Source: Myxococcales bacterium (lineage in GTDB: Bacteria > Myxococcota > Bradymonadia > REDH01). Taken from it: a stretch of 7,849 nucleotides of DNA. Under the pieces are notes generated by a model that saw nothing but the letters and a program-made list of their open reading frames with translations, did not search any database and was not told the DNA's origin. The translations under genes and the position numbers were made by a program. Below are positions 1-4,250 of the stretch, piece after piece. Location of the stretch: NCBI GenBank assembly GCA_018970625.1, contig JAGWVZ010000153.1, forward strand, positions 1-7,849, read 5' to 3'. Every line of letters begins with the position of its first letter. Positions within the stretch are counted from its first letter, which is position 1.

Positions 1-1720
1 GAGCAAGAAAACCGGCAGTCGTTACTGGACCGACGCCTGTCGCATAACCGGACAGGTAGGTGGACGCCGAGCTGTTGGTCACCGCGACGGTCATGTCTGA
101 GCTGGGCGTTGTAACCGCAAATTCGTAGAGCCCTCCTTCGGCAATTTCGAATACATACCGGTCGGCTGGCGTGCCGTACGTCGCATGTGTTTCCTGCGGA
201 CTGAGAACGCCGGAAAGCTCATTACCAATTGTGAGCGACTCACCGGAAACCGTGGCAATCCCGGAGGATACATTCAGTTCGTAGGCGAGCTCTTCACCAT
301 ACAGGTAGCCCGAGACGTTCAGGATATAACGGCCATCCACGGGGAGGCGACTCGCAAATGCATTCAAACCCATATACGGATATTCTTCGTATGCTGAACC
401 GTAACCGTAGCTCAGCGTTTCGCCGGTAGGCGAAATCACGGTCAGCGTCGCGCCATCCGTAGAATTCAGGCTAAAGGTCATCTCTTCACCCTGATCACCC
501 TCGAAATAATAGACGTCCTGCCGACCGCCATCACCGCGGACCGAGTCCAGATTGCTGATGGTCCCTTCGTAAGTTTGCCCTGCCCGCGCGGTTACCGGAG
601 AGAATTCGGGTGCATCCGTGATCGTGGCCGTAATGGAATACCCGCCGTACGACATATAGAGGTCGCTGTACTCGACGCGGTAGGTGGTGTCGGTGACTGC
701 GACCACAGACGCTGACGGGTTCAACGTACCGTTGCTGTCGTCGTTCTCGGCGATGAGGGTTCCGTAGCTGTCGTACACGCGAAGGTAACCATCCAGCGAC
801 TCGCTCTCTGTGGTCACGTTGAGCACTTTTCCCGCCGGCACCTCGACGATGTAGGCATCGAATACGCCAGTACCGTCCGAATCAGGTGAATCGGTCTCCT
901 CGAGTGCGCCTGCGGTCGTTCGACCGGAGTTCAACGCCGTACCGCTGGGCTGAAGAGCAACGCTGCCCTCTGCCAGGCTGACTGAAACCGTGGCAGGTTC
1001 AGAGCTTCCCGAGCCAACAACGAGCCGGTACGTTCCCGTGACAGATAACGTACTGGTGAGTTGGGAAGGCACACCTGCGCTGTAGGTGTAGAGTTCGCCG
1101 AGGGACTCAAACGTAGGAGACACGAGCCTGACGGTAGGTGTCGAGCTGGCTGACATGACGGAGTAGGTCACCTGAGTGCCGGCCTCCCCTTCAAATGTCA
1201 GAATCTCGCCCCGACTCCCGTTCATGACCTCGCCATCGGTGTTGTCCACCAGAAGTTCACGGGTCTCGCCCATCGAGATCGAGCCCATGGTCACAGGTCG
1301 CTCCACGTACTGGTCCACGAACACAGACAGGTCGCCCGTCGTTTCAGAGCTGAATGTCGTCGCGACCAGTGTGTACGGTCCGGCCGAGGGCAGCGAAACA
1401 ACCACGCGAGCGTCCAGATTGCCGCCGCTGTCGTCATCGCGCGCCACCTCAAGCCCATCGGGACCCAGAAGAATGAGGTATGTGTCCATCGACTCCGATG
1501 CCACGCGGATTTCAACCCGGTCACCCGCGGCACCCGAGAACGAATAGCCTCGGTAATGAGTCCCCCGTTCTGCAAAAATCGGATCAGAAAGAGTCAACGT
1601 CGCCGAGACCGTCTGTCCGAACGTAATGGGTTCCGACGAGACCTGTGCCGACGCAGTAGAAGGCATGACGGCAAGCACTGCAACGAGCGATACGAGACAG
1701 AGACGCAACGACGTGTTCAT
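1..1720 (-). CDS. Secreted multi-repeat protein with PPC-type beta-sandwich domains (C-terminus beyond window)
   Basis: The frame is open for 573 codons from the ATG at 1720 to the window edge; I translated it throughout and found no stop or frameshift. Residues 1-25 form a signal peptide (hydrophobic stretch, then A-S-A before Q26), so the product is exported. Residues about 30-135 and 260-370 match the bacterial pre-peptidase C-terminal (PPC) fold: each has a D-x-Y-L strand followed by a D/N-D-D-S loop (D79-TYLILLGPDG-...-DDDSGG and D310-GYLRVYDSYG-...-NDDSNG). Residues 134-258, 373-486 and 487 onward are further Ser/Thr/Gly-rich beta units, less canonical. PPC domains usually accompany secreted enzymes or act as surface adhesion and folding modules. 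No protease or other catalytic motif is visible, so an enzymatic part, if any, lies beyond the edge. The start is supported by AGGAG at 1727-1731, six bases upstream. It has its own 228-base upstream region and is probably transcribed alone. Confidence 0.88.
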   Translation of the reverse strand, partial: MNTSLRLCLVSLVAVLAVMPSTASAQVSSEPITFGQTVSATLTLSDPIFAERGTHYRGYSFSGAAGDRVEIRVASESMDTYLILLGPDGLEVARDDDSGGNLDARVVVSLPSAGPYTLVATTFSSETTGDLSVFVDQYVERPVTMGSISMGETRELLVDNTDGEVMNGSRGEILTFEGEAGTQVTYSVMSASSTPTVRLVSPTFESLGELYTYSAGVPSQLTSTLSVTGTYRLVVGSGSSEPATVSVSLAEGSVALQPSGTALNSGRTTAGALEETDSPDSDGTGVFDAYIVEVPAGKVLNVTTESESLDGYLRVYDSYGTLIAENDDSNGTLNPSASVVAVTDTTYRVEYSDLYMSYGGYSITATITDAPEFSPVTARAGQTYEGTISNLDSVRGDGGRQDVYYFEGDQGEEMTFSLNSTDGATLTVISPTGETLSYGYGSAYEEYPYMGLNAFASRLPVDGRYILNVSGYLYGEELAYELNVSSGIATVSGESLTIGNELSGVLSPQETHATYGTPADRYVFEIAEGGLYEFAVTTPSSDMTVAVTNSSASTYLSGYATGVGPVTTAGFLA

Positions 1721-1722
1721 GA

Positions 1723-1733
1723 ACAGCTCCTGT
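1723..1733 (-). promoter_or_regulatory. Shine-Dalgarno held in a small hairpin before the PPC-repeat gene
   Basis: On the minus strand ACAG-GAG-CTGT forms a 4-bp perfect stem with a GAG loop, ending two bases before the ATG at 1720. The Shine-Dalgarno AGGAG (1727-1731) occupies the loop and part of the 5' arm side. The Shine-Dalgarno is solid; a stem this short could easily be chance. Confidence 0.5.
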
Positions 1734-1839
1734 AGCGGTGAGTTCGTCGACCGAAATAAGCCGAACGGCCCATGGGACATGGCACACAAACGCGGAAAAC
1801 CGGATTTCGACCCACACCCACAGCAAGAAAACAGATGGA

Positions 1840-1869
1840 AACCTAGCAGAGACGACGAGCGTCAATCAA
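1840..1869 (-). promoter_or_regulatory. Weak sigma-70-like promoter candidate for the PPC-repeat gene
   Basis: Reading the minus strand, TTGATT (1869-1864) and TAGGTT (1845-1840) are separated by 18 bases and lie about 120 bases upstream of the ATG at 1720. The match is 4 of 6 for -35 and only 3 of 6 for -10, so this is a guess. Nothing better is visible in the 1721-1948 gap, which otherwise contains no gene. Confidence 0.22.
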
Positions 1870-1911
1870 GCCCTGCATCCTCTGAAGCTCTATCCCCCGC
1901 GTCACGCCCTT

Positions 1912-1946
1912 CCAACGCGCGACCGCGCTGCGGAGCCCGCGCGTGG
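1912..1946 (-). terminator. GC-rich hairpin just after the hydroxylase stop codon
   Basis: CCA-CGCGCG (1912-1921, one unpaired A at 1915) pairs with CGCGCG-TGG (1938-1946), and the enclosed segment can form a further CCGC/GCGG stem (1923-1933). The structure starts three bases after the TAA of the hydroxylase gene. There is no U-tract after it on the minus strand, so it is not a canonical intrinsic terminator. It may act as a U-tract-less terminator or a 3'-end stabiliser. Confidence 0.4.
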
Positions 1947-1948
1947 AC

Positions 1949-2632
1949 TTAACCTTCGTTTGGCACACCGCCCGAGATGCGCCTGTCCCAATCCACATTG
2001 GATGATTCGTCGGGCCGTACACGCTCGCCGGGACGAACATGGGTGCGAAACACGTAATCCCACAGGGGGCTGGATACGCCAAACCAGCGATTGTGTAGCG
2101 TATGATGCTGCATGTGCCGGCGACGAAGGATCTTGAACACACGTGACGTGGGTTTGCCGAAGTGTGTGTACAGATGGATATAGTCGTACGCGAGGTAACC
2201 AACCACAAACCCTGCGAAGAAGGGCCACATCATGACCTGACCCAACACAACCCAGAGCACAGCCAACGTTGGAAAGGCCACGCTCAACGCAATGGGTACG
2301 GGTGCAACGAGACGGTCAAACTCCGTCGCATCGTGGTGGGCCTGATGAACGATGTAATAATACTTCCGAATCGCCTTGATGGGCGGCACATAGTGCATCG
2401 CCCAGCGATGCAGCGCGTACTCCATCAAGGTCCAACCGAACATGCCGGCGACGAACAGTCCAGCGTAGACAGGGACGGTCACACCGACCGAAAACGCATA
2501 CCACGACATCGCGACAACCGCCGGAATCCAGAACAGCGCGGGCCACACAGGGTGGGTGCGCGTCATCGACTCCATGAGATCGTTCTCAAAGATGCGGGTG
2601 TTGGGATTGTAAGCCGAGTTCGCCATATTCAT
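1949..2632 (-). CDS. Fatty acid hydroxylase-superfamily membrane enzyme, FA2H-like
   Basis: A 227-residue integral membrane protein of the fatty acid hydroxylase/sterol desaturase superfamily, non-haem di-iron oxygenases that use O2 and an electron donor to hydroxylate lipid chains. Numbered from the ATG at 2632, the histidine clusters are complete: H75-R-W-A-M-H80, H96-Q-A-H-H100, D150-Y-I-H153-L-Y-T-H157 and H173-M-Q-H-H177, with H180 close by. Their order and spacing resemble fatty acid 2-hydroxylases more than sterol desaturases. Hydrophobic spans lie at about 31-49, 54-70, 111-130 and 133-150, so the active site would sit at the cytoplasmic face of the inner membrane. The N-terminus (FENDLMESMTRTHP) also looks family-like. 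I chose the ATG at 2632 over an upstream in-frame GTG at 2677, which has no Shine-Dalgarno and adds 15 unconserved-looking residues. Substrate is unknown; 2-hydroxylation of an acyl or sphingolipid chain is an inference. No lipid-synthesis genes are adjacent. Confidence 0.9.
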   Translation of the reverse strand: MNMANSAYNPNTRIFENDLMESMTRTHPVWPALFWIPAVVAMSWYAFSVGVTVPVYAGLFVAGMFGWTLMEYALHRWAMHYVPPIKAIRKYYYIVHQAHHDATEFDRLVAPVPIALSVAFPTLAVLWVVLGQVMMWPFFAGFVVGYLAYDYIHLYTHFGKPTSRVFKILRRRHMQHHTLHNRWFGVSSPLWDYVFRTHVRPGERVRPDESSNVDWDRRISGGVPNEG

Positions 2633-2638
2633 CGCGCG

Positions 2639-2653
2639 TTCCGTTGGACGGAA
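2639..2653 (-). promoter_or_regulatory. Perfect 6-bp hairpin before the hydroxylase start
   Basis: On the minus strand TTCCGT-CCA-ACGGAA is a perfect 6-bp stem with a 3-base loop, ending six bases before the ATG at 2632. The only Shine-Dalgarno-like bases, GGAA, are within the 3' arm and would be paired when it folds. It could limit ribosome access to this membrane enzyme's message. Confidence 0.45.
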
Positions 2654-2720
2654 GACAGGTCGCGGGCCGCATAACACGCGACTCGCACGCCGCGCAAGGC
2701 TCCTGTTTCTGAAACTTCAT

Positions 2721-2734
2721 ACCGAACGGTCGGT
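2721..2734. repeat. Inverted repeat ACCGA-N4-TCGGT upstream of the hydroxylase gene
   Basis: Five-base arms separated by ACGG, about 90 bases upstream of the hydroxylase ATG. It also contains a tandem CGGTCGGT. The position suits an operator or a 5'-leader structure, but no regulator family is recognisable. Confidence 0.3.
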
Positions 2735-2740
2735 TACGCG

Positions 2741-2751
2741 ATTGTGACAAT
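2741..2751. repeat. Palindrome ATTGT-G-ACAAT upstream of the hydroxylase gene
   Basis: Perfect 5-base arms around one central base, six bases to the right of the ACCGA/TCGGT repeat. Its form resembles a dimeric repressor site. I cannot assign it to a known regulator. Confidence 0.3.
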
Positions 2752-2836
2752 GCAACACAACCCGCCGATGCCATATCCGTTCACTCGTCACTCAACGGCC
2801 AACGACGAGCGCAACGACAGGCATCTCCCCGCTACG

Positions 2837-2846
2837 AAAACGTTTT
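2837..2846. repeat. Perfect 10-base palindrome AAAACGTTTT
   Basis: A self-complementary AT-rich site in a GC-rich gap between the lipoprotein stop and the hydroxylase gene. On the minus strand its T4 run follows the adjoining GTGGT hairpin by about 15 bases, which is too far for a classical terminator. Confidence 0.25.
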
Positions 2847-2855
2847 GCATGTCAG

Positions 2856-2868
2856 GTGGTTTAACCAC
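2856..2868 (-). terminator. Weak hairpin after the lipoprotein stop
   Basis: GTGGTT-T-AACCAC gives a 5-bp stem with a 3-base loop, 14 bases after the TGA of the lipoprotein gene on the minus strand. It lacks an immediate U-tract and the stem is short. It marks a plausible end for the four-gene transcript, but an operator palindrome is equally possible. Confidence 0.28.
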
Positions 2869-2882
2869 TCGACCCGGGAAGG

Positions 2883-3356
2883 TCAGGGTACAGCCTGTGC
2901 CGAGCCTTCCGATAGCTGACCCGGACCCCATTGCGCCACCGGACGATTCTGCCCGACCGCGAGCAGGCGTAACGTCACGGGTGACTCAGCCGAGATCCCA
3001 CTCTCTGCAAATCGCCAGGTGATGGCATGACGTGCATGCTCACGACGACCGCCCGTCAGGCCTGTCGTCTGAAGGGGACCCATCGTCGCAGGATCGACCA
3101 CAACGAACTCACCACCCGTCGAGACAAGTAGCTGTACGTCCACCGGATCCTCCTCGGCGTCCCAGGTAGTAAACCAGACGATCGCCTCTTGGTCCGACGT
3201 GTGGACGGGCCCAAGTGACGTTACCGCCGCAGGGTCATTACCAAACTCGACATCCGAACCGCACGCGCTCGCGACCAGGATTCCCAGACACAACACGCCA
3301 GTCACGAGGAGATGACGAAACCCCGAACGCGTGCGTCCACGCTCTTCGGATGGCAT
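2883..3356 (-). CDS. Small putative lipoprotein of unknown function
   Basis: A 157-residue protein starting at the ATG at 3356. Its N-terminus has a basic region (R6, R8, R10, R14, H15), a hydrophobic core (L16-V28) and a lipobox-like A-S-A-C32, so C32 would be acylated after signal peptidase II cleavage. Alanine three residues before the cysteine is less usual than leucine but tolerated. G33 rather than Asp follows C32, so outer-membrane sorting is expected if the Lol rule applies. The mature part (about 125 residues) alternates hydrophobic and polar residues and looks beta-rich (AIVWFTTWD, VDVQLLVSTGGEFVVVD, VTLRLLAVG). I recognise no family. It lies 53 bases downstream of the phosphatase gene and is probably the last gene of that operon. 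The frame extends further upstream, with a GTG at 3401 and a TTG at 3362, but the ATG places the signal peptide at the N-terminus. No clear Shine-Dalgarno precedes it. Confidence 0.78.
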   Translation of the reverse strand: MPSEERGRTRSGFRHLLVTGVLCLGILVASACGSDVEFGNDPAAVTSLGPVHTSDQEAIVWFTTWDAEEDPVDVQLLVSTGGEFVVVDPATMGPLQTTGLTGGRREHARHAITWRFAESGISAESPVTLRLLAVGQNRPVAQWGPGQLSEGSAQAVP

Positions 3357-3361
3357 GTTCA

Positions 3362-3379
3362 AGGGCGTGCTGCCGCCCT
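3362..3379 (-). promoter_or_regulatory. Perfect 6-bp hairpin before the lipoprotein start
   Basis: On the minus strand AGGGCG-GCAGCA-CGCCCT forms a perfect 6-bp GC-rich stem with a 6-base loop, ending five bases before the ATG at 3356, where a ribosome binding site would lie. A second small inverted repeat, ACCAGGCTGGT (3383-3393), sits just upstream in the same 53-base gap. A role in translation control or in processing of the polycistronic message is inferred from position. Confidence 0.45.
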
Positions 3380-3409
3380 GCAACCAGGCTGGTGAATTCA
3401 CGCAAGCTC

Positions 3410-4219
3410 TCAATCGTAAAGGGGAAATCGGCGAAACTCGCGAATCATTTTCAACATGGTCGTATGCAGCTCGCCGGGAGCACATACCATGGTGCTGTTA
3501 CGCAACGCCAGCGCCTGTCCGCTGTAAGTCGTGCATCGCGCGCCAACGACCTCGGCGATGGCCACGCCGGCGCAGAAATCCCACGGCTTCAGGTTTGCTT
3601 CCCAGTAGCCGTCCAGGCGGCCGGCGGCGACCCACGCGAGGTCGAGCGCCGCCGAGCCCATGCGGCGGCCGCAGCGGCAGCGACTGATGAACGCTTCCCA
3701 CAGGTCGAAGTTATTGTCGGGGTTGGTGCGTCGGTCGTACGAGAATCCAGAACCAAGCAACGCGTCCTCGAGCGGCGCAGCATGCAGGGTGGGCAGCCGC
3801 GCATCGTTCAGCCAGGCCATCGTGCCGTCCGTGGCAAACATTTCGTCCCGCATGACGTCATACACGACGCCGAGCAACGCACGCCCATGCGCCCAAACTC
3901 CGATGGAGACTGCAAAATGCGGCAGGCGCTGAACAAAGTTAGTGGTCCCGTCAATGGGATCAATCACCCACATGACATCGGATGGCTCGCCCTGCATGCC
4001 CTCTTCTTCGCCCAGGATCGGCAAGGACGTGTGTTGCGACAGCACCTCGCGAACGACCTGCTCGGAGCGGCGATCGGTGTCCGTGACCAGGTCAATGGCG
4101 CCTTTGTGGTGCACACCCACTCCGCGTGGCTGCAGAAAACCCTCGCGTACCACATGGCCGGCTGTGCGGGCGGCCAGCCGAGCGGCCTCTAATAGTCTCG
4201 TTCTTTCAGCGAGTTGCAT
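3410..4219 (-). CDS. Inositol monophosphatase-family phosphatase (SuhB-like)
   Basis: A 269-residue Mg2+-dependent phosphatase of the inositol monophosphatase family, close to the usual length of about 265-270. Counting from the ATG at 4219, motifs appear in family order: K39-G-A-I-D-L-V-T-D-T-D49 with E53, G70-E-E-E73, the metal-binding D87-P-I-D90-G-T-T-N94, L155-G-S-G-F158, and W213-D214-F-C-A-G218. The metal ligands E71, D87, D90 and D214 are all present, so it should be active. Members hydrolyse myo-inositol-1-phosphate, but also histidinol-phosphate, fructose-1,6-bisphosphate or PAP, and SuhB also acts in rRNA antitermination. Sequence alone does not fix the substrate, and no histidine or inositol genes are adjacent. 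An in-frame TTG at 4231 would add four residues; neither start has a good Shine-Dalgarno, and the ATG is preferred. It begins 31 bases after the fusion gene, consistent with co-transcription. Confidence 0.93.
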   Translation of the reverse strand: MQLAERTRLLEAARLAARTAGHVVREGFLQPRGVGVHHKGAIDLVTDTDRRSEQVVREVLSQHTSLPILGEEEGMQGEPSDVMWVIDPIDGTTNFVQRLPHFAVSIGVWAHGRALLGVVYDVMRDEMFATDGTMAWLNDARLPTLHAAPLEDALLGSGFSYDRRTNPDNNFDLWEAFISRCRCGRRMGSAALDLAWVAAGRLDGYWEANLKPWDFCAGVAIAEVVGARCTTYSGQALALRNSTMVCAPGELHTTMLKMIREFRRFPLYD

Positions 4220-4223
4220 CGTA

Positions 4224-4235
4224 ACCGTCAACGGT
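4224..4235 (-). promoter_or_regulatory. Small hairpin before the phosphatase start
   Basis: On the minus strand ACCGT-TG-ACGGT is a perfect inverted repeat (in practice a 4-bp stem with a TTGA loop), ending four bases before the ATG at 4219. No Shine-Dalgarno is present outside it. The in-frame TTG alternative start (4231-4229) lies in the repeat. Confidence 0.35.
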
Positions 4236-4250
4236 GGGTAAGAACCAGTA

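Noticed and set aside
2162..2674. Plus-strand open frame of 170 codons
   Set aside because: It is antisense to the complete histidine-motif hydroxylase; its His/Arg-rich content mirrors the opposite strand.
2633..2677. Upstream GTG start for the hydroxylase
   Set aside because: No Shine-Dalgarno before it and the 15 extra residues look unlike the family. The ATG at 2632 is preferred.
2633..2694. Possible leader peptide ending in a TGA that overlaps the hydroxylase ATG
   Set aside because: A frame with TTG or GTG start options lies after AGGAG at about 2698-2702 and ends at the ATGA overlap, but it has no ATG, is about 20 codons long and shows no run of regulatory codons. Too weak to annotate.
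2586..2774. Minus-strand frame of 62 codons overlapping the hydroxylase start
   Set aside because: No ribosome binding site or family-like composition. It overlaps the start of a solid gene in a different frame.
2633..2836. Sigma-70 promoter for the hydroxylase gene
   Set aside because: Several TTG-type -35 candidates exist on the minus strand, but none has an acceptable -10 at 16 to 18 bases.
2744..3022. Plus-strand frame of 92 codons in the intergenic gap
   Set aside because: No Shine-Dalgarno, a Pro/Arg/Ser-rich composition, and it runs 140 bases into the lipoprotein gene on the other strand.
3215..4192. Plus-strand open frame of 325 codons
   Set aside because: It is antisense to the phosphatase and the start of the lipoprotein gene, both of which have convincing motifs. 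It has no recognisable protein features.
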